A stretch of DNA of 64,000 nt, taken from NCBI RefSeq assembly GCF_030463565.1, contig NC_134648.1:47864346-47928345 (forward strand), read 5' to 3'. The notes below the pieces were generated by a model. The model made no database searches. It was given only the letters and a program-made list of their open reading frames with translations, and was not told where the DNA came from. Position numbers and translations under genes: made by a program. Position 1 is the first letter of the stretch. Every line of letters starts with the position of its first letter. Source of the stretch: Pelecanus crispus. Taxonomy: Eukaryota; Chordata; Aves; Pelecaniformes; Pelecanidae. Below, piece by piece: positions 9,820 to 23,015 of this stretch.

Positions 9820-11810
9820 TTGGTGGTGCTGTCCCATGGTGTCAGATGGTTCTTCTCAGAGATGTGAGCCAGCTCGGCGTTGCTCGTGCTTCCTGGCCAC
9901 TTCACTTGCAGGCCCTTCTGCTTGCAAGACACCTGAGGTGGCTCAACAACTGGGACCACCAGCAGTAACTCCCAGGGTGGCAGCAGCCGCCTCCAGCACA
10001 TGCCCATCTCCTGTTTTGTGAGAGCCACATTCAGGTCATAACCCTTGTGCTCCTTCCCACACTCACCAATTCAGGCAGGAGCTTTCCCCTGGCACGACAC
10101 CACATTTTCCCTGAAGCCCAGGTAGATGAGCCCCATCACATTTCCATTGCTTAGATGCCTGTCTCAGCTCGCTGGTGTCCTTCACATACTACCCCCATTT
10201 CCCTCTGCAAAGCCACTCTCACCTCCCCCAGGGAAATGTAGGTGCCACTTTGTCCCAAAGCACCAGGCCTGAGGCAGTGCTGGGGTGATGGGCTGAGGGT
10301 CCAGCTACTGTAGGCTGGTGTGAGCGCTCCACACTCCACGCCTGACTCCCTTCTTTTTTGCCGGCCCCCTGGCAAGTGGCAGGGCCCATGGGCAGCAGGA
10401 ACCCGGTTTCCCCACAAGGGTGCCTGGTCTTGCCAGCCCCTCACTGTGCTCTCTTGCAGCCAGCTCATCCTGCAGAGGTCGAGCAGCCCATTGTGCTCCC
10501 CAAAGCTTCATTGTGGCTCCCTTCCTTTCCTCCTCCCCTCACCCTCTCCCCACCTGTTGCCCCCATCCCCCCGCAGGTGCCAGACCCTGTCTGCTGCCCT
10601 GGGGGCAAGGGCATTTGGCCCCCCCAAGGCCCACAGCTGGTCATGGGCAAAGGATGCTTGGAGGCCGTTACTTTGCAGTTTTTCATAGTATCATTCTCAC
10701 TTTGTGTTTGAAAAACTGCCTCCTCTGCCCTTCTTGGCAGGGGCTGAGGGTGACTCTGTGACACTGTGGTAAGTGGTATTAACTAACCTTTGCCAGTGAC
10801 CTGCCTCTCTTGTTTCATTTTGAGCCAGGGGCAGCAGGTATTAATTTATCTTTGTCCTTATTGGTTCTTCTACTCAACTTGCTGGAAAACAAGCCCCAAA
10901 AATCCCCAGCCTTGATATTTACCAAGAGGCACGGAAACTGCTTTGATTACCATGGGTGCTAGACTGCGCTGAGCAGCACTGGCACCAGCGCGGCCCATGG
11001 CTGGGCAGCAGGACCGGAGCCAGGGAAAACTCTTGTGCTGCCAGGGTGATTGGAGAGACATGAGAAAATCCGACCGCTGGTTCCATCAGCCTGGAAATAT
11101 CACCTGGCTCCCCGTGCCTTTGTGCCTTTTTTGCTTATGTGTGATCACTGGTTGCTGGCAACTGGAGTGTGGGGGCGAGCCAGTGGGAGGCAGGCACCAG
11201 CTGTGGGAATGGGACCATGGGCATCCCCTGCCCCCCATGGAGGCACCGTGTTCCTGCTGGGCTCAGGAAACTGCCCCAGAGGGCAGAGCCGGGTGGATCA
11301 CTTGTCACTGGTTAAGGGCATGAGCCTCCCCGCACCATGCTGCTGGTGGGGTGGCCGGGGGCATCTCCCAACTGGGACGTAGGGGCAGGCAGCGTGAGTG
11401 CTGTCAGGTGTAGCCAGCCCCGCCAGCAAGGAGCTCGCTGGCAGCGGCTCTGCCACCAACCCTTTCTGTCTGAGGAAAAAAACCCTCCCTGCAGCCGGGA
11501 GGTCTCCCTGGCTCTTGCTGCGCAGGGCTGCCAGGAAGGGTTGGCACCCATGACAGCATGGCTGGGGTTTGCCTTTTCTCTGTGGCTGAACCCCCTGGAG
11601 CAGAGGCCCTGGGAGGAGCTGCCAGCTTGGGCTGGCTCCCCCACTGCAACCGGGTTTTAATTCCAGACGCAGCTGGTGCCTGCAACGCTTCCCCAAGCCT
11701 CAGCGCCCACGGCAGCCTTGGTGGCTCTGCCTGCACACAGCTGGGTCTCCCGCTCAGCGCAGGCATGTTTCAGCTCCTCACCGCACACGTGGGGAGAAGG
11801 CGGAGGATCT

Positions 11811-11844
11811 GCTGGGGCTGGAGCTGGGGCTGGGGCTGGCAGGG
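11811..11844 (+). repeat. Imperfect GGGGCT hexamer tract
   Basis: About five GGGGCT-like units, one reading GGAGCT, are followed by GGCAGGG. It is G-quadruplex-capable simple sequence, related in form to the GGGGCC tract 2.7 kb upstream. Confidence 0.8.
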
Positions 11845-14800
11845 AGGCACAGAGCAGATCGCACAGGCCAAAACGAGGTTCTGCAGCCCAGGCATCACCT
11901 GGGGCTCAGTTTGGGTGGGAGCTTGGCTGCAGATGCAGCATGTGGTTGTGGGATGAGGGAGCTTAACGTCACTGAGCCTTTGGGTTTGTCTGTCAAGGTG
12001 CGCAAGAAGTTAATCCAAATTAGCTAAAGCAGTGGGCTAGTGTGGTGGTGTAAAACCCTCCACCAGATGCCCTGCTGCTGAATTAAAGTGGGTTTAGTTT
12101 GGTTTGGCTTTTTTAAGTAGAGTGACTGACTCAAGTGGACTCTAGCCTGGGGGATGCATTTGGCAGAGCAGGCAGCAGGCACGACTGCCCATGGTGATAA
12201 GCTCTTTGTGAGCAAAGCCCGCCCAGGGGGGAGGGAGTGGGCCCAGTTGTATCAAGACTGCTTTAATTCTGAATAAGATCATCTGCCAAGGGATTTATTG
12301 CACTTCAGTCACTTCCAAATTTAATATAGCTTAGCCATTCTGAATGTTTTTGCGCAGACTCTCAGTTCCCCATTGATAAAGGAATGGCTTTCCTCTCTCC
12401 AGCCCTGTGTCCAGCTGTCCATACACAGAGTGTGAGTGGGGTGCCATGGGGTTTGGGGAAAGCTTAGCCCCTGGGGAGGAGGAAAAAGTTGTCACTCAAG
12501 GCAGGAGGTGGGTCACTGTGGATGGTAGGACTGACAGCTCCACATCCCTGTCCAGCTCCAGGGACTCTGCTAGACAAAAAGGCCCCGTGTTAGCAAGCTG
12601 ATGGCCTTTTCCAGCCCTGGCTCCCAGCACCGCGAGCTGGAGCTCCTAGGAAATACCATCAAGAAGCTACTTCCAGAAGCCTGCATGGGTCTCAGCAAAA
12701 GCAGAGTTTGGGTCTGTGTGACAGCGAGGTTTCACTGCAGCGTGTCACGTCTCAGATGAAGCTTCAGGAACAGGATCCTTTGCCAGTAACCACCACCTTG
12801 TGCTGATGTTATCTAGTTTCTGCAGAATGAACTTGCTGAGTTGTCATCTGTGGCGCCGTCAGGGGAAGTCCTGACTCCTGACACTGCAGTTCCTGCCACT
12901 GCTTTGCCATGGCCCCAATTCCAGCAGTGTCATCCAGGCTGGTTGGATTTGTTGGACACCTGCTTGTGCTGAAATGGCACGGGGTCCTCAGGAGGAAGTG
13001 GGCAGCAAGGCTTTGCCACAGGCCCATGGGCTCCCAAATCCAGTGGAGCCTTTAGGCAGGCTAACACGTAGTTTCTGGTTGAGGATAAAATGGCTACTGA
13101 CAGCTCATTGCCAGGTGATGCTGAACGCCCGGTGATCAGTTAGCAAGAGGGGGTTTGCCCTAGAGCTAATGTGTGGGTATCGGCAAGTGCCTCTCAGTAT
13201 GTGAGCTACCGGCGTCTGTGACAGAGGGAATCTCCGTGGGTGCCAGGCAGAGTCACTGCTGCATTATGTAGACATTTGCCAAGTGAGGGATCCCTTTTCT
13301 TCTGTGCAGACCTTCCCTGTAAGCAAAGTGACCTGATTCATTCACCAGCTCCAGCCAGCGATGATGGATGAATGGCTAAGCTAGTCAAGGTGCTCATGCG
13401 TGCTGACACTGCTGTGTGACCAGGCAGGAGAATGGCACCCCATGCTGCCAGTGTTATAGGCTGGCAAAACCAAACTCAGTGGTTCAGACAAACTCCCCTG
13501 GGTGCAGGCGCAAGGTGTTCACTGTGTCTGCAAGGAAGAGGTGCAGAGCTGACTTAAATGTGGCTGCAGGCACCTGCTCCACTGCCCGTAGGACACCTGC
13601 AGGTCGTTGGCTCATGTGCACAAGTTTTAGGAGCAATGCAAGCTGCCAGTGTACCCTGCTGGGCTGCCCTGCGTGTGACATGGAGCCTCATTCAAGCAGG
13701 GCTTTGGGGCACATTTCTTCACCTGATAGCAACCATCCACCGGAGCTGCAAGGGCCGGGGCTGCTTGGTGGCTGGGTTCATATGCTGGGGTAGCAGCACT
13801 TCAGCATTTCTCCCAGCCACACTCTGGAACACACCCAGGCGCTAGCTGGCACCTAGGTGGTTTAGATGAGAGTGCCAGTGGATTCAAGGCTGTTCTCCAA
13901 ATTCAGGGTGGAGCTACCCGGTGGGTCCTGCTCACTGTGCAGCAGTGGGGAAAGGAGGAAGGCTGCATGAGGAACGGGATGAAGAAGAGTATATCCATCC
14001 TTTATAACCACAATGCCATCATAGATGGCTGTGGGGCAGCTTTCCTGGGGTGCTGTGTTTGCTTCTGGTTGCTCTGCTGTGAAAACAGGAGACATCCAAA
14101 GATGGGTGCTGACCTAAATTAGGGCTGCAGGAAAATTTCCCTATGCAGAGACTAAAAGTCCCACTAGTTTAGAGCGGAAACTAGTGAAATGCCGCGTGAT
14201 AGAGATGTGCAGAGCAATGCCTAGCTTAGAGATAAGTCTGTTCCTCTGCTCACCCCCTCACAAGATGTTCAAAGAAATGGAAAGACAACTCATTTCAAAC
14301 TGGTAAATTGACACACTTCTCACAGAGCCAGCAAACTGGTTTGTGCAGGTGGACAAGATGCCCTCTCGGCCAACAGTTTCAGAGGGCTCACAAGGGATCA
14401 GGTATTGATATGAAAAACAAGGATACCCAAAACTCAAGTCAAAAAGTTTGGCTTCAAAAAGATAGAAGATGGCATGGTTCTTGGAAACATACTTTGGGGT
14501 TCAGGTAAAGAAGGGTGGGAAGGAGTTTCTGTCTTTTTTCTGTCCTCTCCTTGAAGCCAGTGTTGGCAGTTGTTAGTGATGGCAGGAGGACCTGCTCTTC
14601 AAGCCAGGGCCTTGCAGCAGCACTGCTGGCATGGCTTAGGCTGCAGCACTTCTCCCTTGTCTCACCTCCAAAGCACCATCAGGGATGAGCACTGAGAGCC
14701 TGCAGGTCAGCTGTGTCTGGGCACTGGCGCTGGTAGCCACTGCCAAAGCTGTAGCAAAAGCAGCCATGCCCTGGAAGGCTGGTTAAGGAGCACCTCTGTC

Positions 14801-16293
14801 ATGCTGGGGCACTGAAATGCAAGGGTAGAAAGCACAGGATTGGGGGGTCATCTGAAAGTGCCCCTTCTCCCTCCTTCCTTCCCTCCCTCTGTCTGCTGCT
14901 CTGAGCCCCTGGGAAGCTTGTGGGGGTTCGCAAGCCCTCTGAAATAGCCAGCACTAAGCAGGTCCTCCCTTGTGTCCGGGCAGTGGACCATGAGCCTCCC
15001 TCCTTGTGTTTCTCTCAAAAAGGCGTTGAGGAGCCCTGAGCCAGCTGAGGGCTCTGGGGGATGGGCCAGGCAGGGGGCAGGGGCTCAGCTCTGCCTCTGC
15101 CTCCCCCAGCAGCCTTCTCTGGGACGGGGTCTCTCCCGGAGAGCTGCCAGCACACGAGAGCTGTGCATGACAGTGGGCAGGTGCGCCCGCATGTGCCAAT
15201 GCAGTGCCCAGGCAGATGGGGCTTATACACATTTGTGTGTGTTTTGATAACTCTGCCAGTGTGGTACTGCCAATCAGCGCTACTTGCATGGGTGCCAAGT
15301 GTACCTTCTGCACAGCTCCCCTGCCCTCTCCTGCTCCACACTGCCTGTCCTCCCCCGTGCTGCCTCCAACGCGCTGTGCTCCAGCATCGCTTGTATGAGC
15401 ACCACACACGCCCTGGGCGCAAGCTCACTGCACGTGCGCCCATCAGCGCAGCTACTTGTGCTGAATACCTCCTCCAACCATGCTGTATGAGCCAAAGGGT
15501 TTGGGAAGCACTTGTTCCCACCAAACGGGGTGCAGGGAAGTGTATACACCCCTCTAAGCCAAAAGTGAAGCAGATCCCATTAGGGTGGGAGTACAGTACT
15601 AGCATGAGTGCTGTTCACAGTCATCTCCTGCTGAGATGGGTGTCTCTGCAAGAACATGCCCTAAATAAGCTGTACTCAGTCCTTGGGAGGCTTGAACATG
15701 TCTTACGGTGATGGGTGGTGTTGAAGAACATTTTCCTCTGAACAGAGTCATGGAGCAGCTATATAATACAGTCAAGAGTCATGTATTAATTTAAGAGACA
15801 AGTAATGCGTTCACCTTCCACCCCCATGCAATGGGGCATGGCTGCAGCCAATGCCCAGTGAACATCAAATGCCTCATCAGGCTGTGGTCATCCCCTGGGA
15901 GCAAAATTTTTGCTGCTTGGTTGGATTCGCTGCAGCACTAGTAGAGGCCCAAGGTTGGATCCTGCTGCCACAGTGGCAGGGCTAGACAGTCATGCATCTC
16001 CTGCTCTTGTGTAGTCTGGAAATACGCATGCTGGGCAGCGCAAAGGAAGCTGGGGCTATAGCCCCTTACCAGCACCGGTAAGTCTACCCCTGGGTGGATC
16101 AGCCCTTCTGGTTAAACGGGTCACTGCCCTTCCTCTTTGGGCCTTCCCCATCATCACTGAACGAGACTGCCACCGAGATGAGTCAAACCGTCAGACAACA
16201 TCTGCACTCTCCACACACCCCGTCCATGCGCTTGGATAGTTCAACCGGTGGGCTCAGCCCCAGGCAGCGGAAGCAAAGAAGCCCTAGTTGACT

Positions 16294-16305
16294 GGGGGGG
16301 GGGGG
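16294..16305 (+). repeat. Poly-G run (G12)
   Basis: Twelve consecutive G residues in intergenic DNA, with nothing else notable around them. Confidence 0.95.
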
Positions 16306-16879
16306 CGTCTGGCAGACAAGCCTTTTCGGTGCCCCAAGCGTGTACGTATCCAGTGTGGCTGGGTGGTCTGGTCCGTTTGTAGCCAGATCCCAGAAGCTAG
16401 ACAGGGCCTGTGAAGACAGCAGTGAGAGAAAGTTTGGCCTTAAATGGATGTACTCTACCAGGATTTGGGATCTACTGAGCTGGACAGTCATGTAAGTGCA
16501 CATCTGAGTACTTCCTCATGAGATGCTAAGTCCTTGCCAGAAACAGATTAGACATTGCCCAACTAATTACCCAACCAGTCAACATATACAGGACAGGAGA
16601 AGGAGACTGTGGTTCATCCTTTCAACAGCCTGGGGTGAATTATCTGTGTCTTGAGACAGAAACTCCCGTATGTGTTGGAGGTCAGACTCCAATAACCTTC
16701 TGCCAACCCTTCAGCTGGGAGGCTCTGGCCAGGCTTGGTCTTCCCCTCCAGCCCGGTCAGATGGACCCCAGCTACCTGGAGCTCTATGTCTCTATCTGGA
16801 AAGCTAACATATTTGGTATTTCCTTTCTGTAGTTTTCTTCTTTTAAAACACAGACATAAAAAGCATTACTAATGACATT

Positions 16880-16894
16880 AAAAAAAAAAAAAAA
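16880..16894 (+). repeat. Poly-A run (A15)
   Basis: Fifteen A residues follow an AT-rich segment. It could be the tail of an old retroposed copy, but no body is recognisable upstream and no target duplication is evident. Confidence 0.85.
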
Positions 16895-19800
16895 GTGGCA
16901 AAGCCAAGTACTGAAGAGCTAAAAATTGCCAGAAGTGGGTTTGCCTGGGCAATCTAGCTTCAGCTGACTTGTGCATATGATCACCTCCTGCATTTTGCCC
17001 TGGATTACCATCTCTTCAGCACCCAAGCTGGACCTTGGCCAGCAGGAATGATGAGCTGGTCAGCTAGGCTGTCTCTTTTGTGAGCAGGGCTGGGAAACTC
17101 CTATCCAGTTGGTGAAGCAAGGGACTGCAGAAAGGATGGACAGTCTCCTGGCTAGACACTTTGTGTCTCTCTGGAGAGCTGGGTCTGTGTCTGCCCCTGC
17201 CTCGAAGTTACTCTGTGAGTCGGTGAGCCGCATAAGCAAGAGCTTTCACAGGAGCAGCCACGTGTTCCTCATTTGCTGGGCCTGATTTACAGAAGTGCTA
17301 AAAGTTTGCAGCTGCAGTCACAGACATCAGGAGCTGGGGTTTGGTTAAATAAAGTGCTACATAGAGCCAAAACCACTGAAAAATTAGATCCTAGTTGGTT
17401 CAAACTGTGTGTCCAAAATGCATGAGTACTTATGACCTAAATTTCTCTTTGTCTCTTGTTTTGCCACTGTTAAATAGGGATAACTCCACCCCTGCACCTG
17501 AAAAGGTGCATCATTAATAGCCCTGAAGCACTCACTCAGTGCTGAAGTGATGAGCACTAGAAAGAGTCTGTGAAGAAATGGGAAAGCAGGATGTTGGAGC
17601 AGGCTCTGACCACAGGACTGTGATGAAGGTAATGCAGCCATCCCAGGGAAGAAACCTTTGTGGATCACGCAGTTATAGAGCACAGCATGTTACAGGGCAT
17701 GAGGGTGTAAATGCAACATGCTTAAGGGAGCTAATTCTGGGATTTCTGTACTTTTGTGTGCTTGACTTATAGCCCTTGTCATTTATCAGCCATTTGGGGT
17801 GTAAAGTACCTGTTTCCTGTACGTTGGCAGATTGCGCCCAGTAAGGACTGAAAGTGTTCGTGTGATGGGTGTTTGCCCTCTGCTCAGTGGGATGAATTTG
17901 GTGGGACTATGCTTGAGCTTTCCTGCCACAACCTCACTCTCATACTTAGCTCAGCCAAGATGAAATAGTCCTGGTGATGGAGACAAGCCATTCTGCCAGC
18001 TGGGGAAGCTGCCCACATTGCAGACCGGACCAACATATGCTGACAGTGGGACATGGCAGAAGCTTGTCTAGTAGAGAGCAAGGACTTTGTTCAACATCAC
18101 CATTCACTTAACATCTCTTATCAACACTGAATCCCACATAAAAGCCTTCAAACTCATGTGGGGAATGATAAGCAAATTGTTGCAATTGTCCAAATATTGT
18201 AAGAAATTATTTGCATAAAATGCTACATGTGAAGCAGAAACAACCTCGGTGGTTTACAGGAGGCTGAAGTTGGTAGCTGCTCTAGGTTGGATTTTTAAAT
18301 AGCACTATGCATTGAATGGTCATGCAAACAAGATGGGTGAGATGGATGAGGTGAGATGCAGTTTTGAATGTTGCTGCTGTAAGCCTGCAGCAGGTGAAAG
18401 GGCTGGAGCAGCAGGTTTACAAGGAAACTCCAGCAACTGCTGGTGCTGAGGAAGCTGTTTGCACAGGTGGGATGTAGGGACCTTTCTGGGCTTTGGAGGG
18501 AAAGGGACTGGTAGCAGATAAGGCTGAGAAATGCCCCATGTGCTCTCTGGGCTCTGAAGAGCCCATCTTAGTAGCTTTTTTCCTTTTTTAATTTTCTTTT
18601 TTTAAAATTTTTCCTTATTTAAACCCTGGGAACATAACTCTAACCCATCTGACAGAGGCAGGATTCAACCTGGATCCCTTCCGACAGAGGTTTGTTCCCA
18701 GCCACTTTGTATGAAGGGGCTTGAAAAACTTTCCTGAGCTGCCCATCCCAAAGTCTTCCTAACCTCATCTTGCTTCTAACCTCAGACCTGAACCTTTCCT
18801 GCTGCAGTTGGAGCCTGGTGCTTCTTACCCTGTGTTACACAGAAAACAGCTGACCACCCTTTCCATTACAACATATCAAAGACTGCTCCTTCCTCCCCGC
18901 CCACTTCCCGCCCCCATGACTTCTCTTTTCTAGGCTAAATGGACCCAACTTCTTCACGCCTTTCTCTTAGCGCAAGATTTCTGTGTATTTATCCTTTGTA
19001 TTGTTTTCTTCTGGACTCTTCTACTTCTGGCCCTGGGAGGGTCCTGGCCCTGCACAGGCAGCGTGGGGCACTCATGTCTCCTCTGCCTTGCATCCAGCAC
19101 CCCAGGCCAACACCCGCCCCTTTGCAACACCTCCGTGCTGCTAGCGAAGCTTCAGTTTACAATGCTCTGCAACCCTCAGATTTTTCCCTGCCATTCTGCT
19201 GCCCAGGCGGTTATTCCCCAGTTCTTCTACCTACATCTCACTTTGCTTTACATTTGCATTTGTTCTTGCTGAACTGCATCTTGCTGCTTTCAAACCATTT
19301 CTCTGGCAGTTGAGATCACACTACTAAGCCCAACCTCCAGAGTCCCTGCAGCCATTCTGTCCTGGAGAGAACAGGACTCCATTCAGCGGTGCCCACTGTT
19401 ATTCAGAATGGACAAATGCGGAACTGGATGGCCCCATTCTTCCCCTAAAAACTTCTGGAAATATCCCTGCTCTGTCAAGCTGCCAGTATGGCAGTAGCCT
19501 AACACTTGTGAGTTCATCCAATGCCACTGACAGCGATTTCACAGCTACTGTGATTAAGATCAAGAAACCTAAATAATCGATCTCATAGAGAAAGTCAGGG
19601 GATGTTATTCACAGTGTAAATTTAATCACCTAAATCAAGCACAGAGATTAGGAGACTGGCTCCTGAGGATCCCCCTGATAGCAGGGGAGAGGGAGAGCCT
19701 GGGGAGGGACAGCAGGATATCAGCTCCCCAAGTGTGCCTGCAGCAGGTGCCCAGGGCAGCACCTGGAGAGCCGTGAGCAGATGCTGGTGGAGCCACACTG

Positions 19801-22679
19801 GTGGTCTCTGCTGCTCTGGGTCAGGGGATCGCAGCTCTCTGGAGGAACAGCACAGGGCACTGCCTGTGAGGAAAGATGGGTCCTGCCCAGCCCAGGGGAG
19901 CTGGAGGGCTCTGCACACCTTCCCACCATTTACAGCACACTTCTTCATTGCTCACAAGTGACAGGAATTCATTAGCATCGTAGTCAGCCTGAGGGTGAGG
20001 AGTGTGTTCGAGCAAGGAGGGAAGAGGGATGCTTTCTTACTCCCGCTCAGCAAGAGCAAGTGTCCAAACCCTCATCTGCAATGTCGTGCTCTCCTGAGAT
20101 TTCTCCATGAGCTGTAAATAAAAGCCAAGCTCTGGGCAAACCAGGGTGCAGCTCAAAACTCTCCTGTGGATCAAAGAATAGCTTTTGCCATGGCCACGTT
20201 CTGGCCAGTTTTGCACTGACCGTCCAGCTTCTGCTGGGATGCCCAGCTTTCCTGCACCACCTCCTGCCAATGCACCCTCTGCCTTCCTGATCGCCTCCCT
20301 TCAGCTGCTGGCCTCACTAGACACAAAAGGAGGGAATTCAGCTTATTTGCCCAATAATGGAACAAGGATATTTTTCCCTGAGGAAGGAGTTCCCTCCATC
20401 CTGCCCTGAGCAACAGCAGCCTGTAGAGCAGGGCAGGCCAGGTGGTGCCTGAGACCTGCTTGCTGGCAGAGGAGTATGGGTTTCCTCAGGAGAGCAGGAA
20501 TCCAGTGATGTGCTTCCTGGAAAGGAAGTGCCCCACGGGGTTGCAGAGTTCAGAGGAAGTGTACCGATGCAGCGAGCAAATGGATGCTTCAATGGTTGTG
20601 CTGCTAGCTGGTGCCTTGGGAGGCCTGAACTCAATGCCACACGAGCCCCTCATCTCACCGGTACCTTCGGCTCCTCCATTCCTGGAGCTGGCCGCTCCAG
20701 AGGAGCCCTGCCTGCTACAGGGGGACTGCACTGCCAGGAGATGGGGTGCCTCAGGGTGGCTCATGCTGAGCAAGCAAATCCTCACAGCCATGTTCGAAAG
20801 TGTGGAGGATCCTAGCATTTCCCTACAGCACACCAGAAGAGAAAATACACTCAAGGCTGTGAAATCTTCAGATAATAGGGACAAGGGTAGGGCACCGGTG
20901 CCACAGGATGTTTCTAAAGAGGGAAATGGGCCAAAGTGGAGCAGTTTTGCTGCTGGAGTGAGGCCAGGAGATTTCCTTGAGCCACCCAGCCCATAGCCAG
21001 CCCCATGCAGTTCTTGCTTTTGGCCATGTTTGCCCCTGTGTTGGCTACATGAGCGTTGGGGCTGGAAGAAATGCCAGCAATGCCCATGCAAGTCTGCATT
21101 GTGCTCCAAGTGTGTGCTCCTTTGTGTGTGTGCTTTCTGTGCTGCAGTAAGGCTGCAAATCCAAAGCTGCCAATACTTTTGCCCTAATGACATCTGCATC
21201 TCCAGTGCCCTTGCTGATGCCCTGCTGCTGAGACTTGCTTGCTGCTCCTGCTTGAGGCAGGAGAAACTCAGCCAAAACACCAATATGCAATGAAAATCAG
21301 TAAGTGAGAACTGGGAATTGCTGCTTTCCACAGGAGTGGGTTACCGTGGATGGGTTCATGCCTGTTTCTGTATCTGCTCCTCACGGTACATGCAAGAACT
21401 TAGCTGCTCCAAAGACGTGTGCTCCTGTCTGTGGATGGAGACCCTGTTGGCACATGGCCCTGGTTCATCCTGCTGGCTCTGGTGACATGAACAGATCAGA
21501 AAGCAAATGGCTCCTGCTTTAGCACTCCCTGCTCCTGCACTGTCACCTCCAGAGCTGCTAGCATGGGGTACCCTGAGGGCACTCCTGAAGCACTGCTGTC
21601 CCCAGGGCTGCTTGCACATCTTCAGTCTACTGAGGCTCGTACTAAGGATGGAAGTAGTTCCACACAGCACAGACCAGAGGACAAACAAGGGGATGCAAAG
21701 CAGCTTCTCTTTGCTGCCATCTGCATGGGCCATGACCAAGTTGGGTGCTGACAGAGGGAGAATAGCAAGGTAACAACCTCCAAAGTGCCATAATGCTCCT
21801 GTCTCCCCATAGTCCTGATCCACATCTTCTACTGCCAGCTGTGGTGAGAGGAGGCTAGAGGGGAGCAGGCAGGGAGTCAGAACTCCTGCATGACAGTCTC
21901 ACATCCCCTGGTGTGTAGCCAAGCTCATACCGTGGCATGGGAGGTGAATTAGGTCTCAGGTTTAGCTTCTGGGTCCACAGACCATTATGTTTACAGCACT
22001 TTAATTTGTGTGCCAGGGTTGATATTCCCCTTACAGGACAGTGGTGAGGAACTAATGAATGTTTTAAAAGTGCTAAAGAGCTTTGCCTTATAGAAAATGC
22101 CAGTCCTACCCAAACCAGTCCAAATGTTCTACAATCCCGAGCCTTTCTTCTTAGGTGGGACTGGTGCTTCATCGTACACATGCGAGCCATCTGCACAAAC
22201 AGCGTTTACGTGACACCTGCTGAAGTTACCCGTCCCCTCCCCAGGACCCACGTCAATGGTGTCGGGGGCGGCAAGAGGGGGTGGGTGGGTTGTGGGGAGG
22301 TGGGTGGCTGCCTGGGAATTTCCCTGGCTAACTGGGGTGGTGGAGCCTGCCCAGGGGTGGACTGACCTCCTGCCCGCACAGGGCTGGCATGGCACATGGT
22401 GCCCCTGGAATTTCTGGGGCTCCCAGCAGCACCTCCTCCGCACTGCCCTCCTTTGAGGGTCCAGGTTTCGCAGCCGGAGCTGGGGCTTTTCTTCCTTTCC
22501 ATCTCTGCTGTTTGTCTCAGAGAAAACCCATCTCGCTGTTTTTCAACTGCCTGAAGGTGTTTTTCGGGGGTTTTTCAGGCTATTTTGAAGCTCATTTTTC
22601 CCAGATGTGCTTTTTTCTTCTTGGTTTTTTTTTTTTTCTTTTTTCTTCTGCTGTAACTTTTCTTCTTCGCCTTAAAGTT

Positions 22680-22949
22680 TCCGGCCACGTGACTTTCAGC
22701 TTACATCCCCAAGGTTCTGAGAAACCTAAAGGGAAGGTGCAGAGGCTCCAAGAGGAGAGGCAGAGAAAGTGGCAGAGCGCGGGGCAGGAGGACAGTGTGC
22801 CTCCAGGACGGGCGAGAGCCAGGAAGCCAAGGGTCATCTCAGGGAGGACAGAGGAGGACAGGGGAGAAGGAAGGGAAGCAAGACAGAAGGCAGGCACACC
22901 AACAGCACAAAGGAAGCTGAAGAGGCCCTGGGAGCCAGAGACGGGAGCC
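22680..22949 (+). promoter_or_regulatory. BATF: BATF promoter-proximal region / 5' UTR (TSS not determined)
   Basis: The 270 bp before the BATF ATG contain a perfect E-box CACGTG at 22686-22691 in the context GGCCACGTGAC, close to a USF/MITF/TFEB-type site. A long pyrimidine tract with a run of T lies just upstream (about 22615-22660). After about 22730 the sequence is purine-rich, as expected for a 5' UTR. The BATF frame is open upstream past 22389, so start choice rests on homology: the ATG has G at -3 and begins the conserved MPHSSDSSDS. Confidence 0.55.
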
Positions 22950-23015
22950 ATGCCCCACAGCTCCGACAGCAGCGACTCCAGCAGCTTCAGCCAGTCTCCC
23001 CCTCCCAGCAAGCAG
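22950..23015 (+). CDS. BATF: BATF coding exon 1
   Basis: 66 nt encode 22 residues, MPHSSDSSDSSSFSQSPPPS then KQ, and the exon ends in phase 0 before the donor GTAAAG at 23016. The ATG lies in the context GAGCCATGC. The Ser run has one more residue than in human. Confidence 0.97.

Larger units (their letters stand above)
9820..22680. other. JDP2-BATF intergenic region
   Basis: About 12.9 kb without a gene I can support. Contents seen: an imperfect GGGGCT tract (11811-11844), a G12 run (16294-16305), an A15 run (16880-16894), and a pair of overlapping sense and antisense open frames at 20442-21331 that I judge to be chance. BATF's promoter-proximal sequence begins near the right end, with an E-box at 22686. 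Confidence 0.65.

Noticed and set aside
14163-14185. 8 bp inverted repeat ACTAGTTT / AAACTAGT
   Set aside because: Arms this short with a 7-base loop are expected by chance in 64 kb.
14954-15711. Sense and antisense frames of 150-216 aa
   Set aside because: Cys/Pro/Arg-rich without family resemblance; no exon-like boundaries.
20442-21331. Overlapping long open frames: 184 aa on + and 281 aa on -
   Set aside because: Composition is biased, no domain or family is recognisable, no splice or promoter context fits, and sense and antisense frames are open together, as happens in GC-rich DNA poor in TA. I treat them as chance; a search across bird genomes would settle it.
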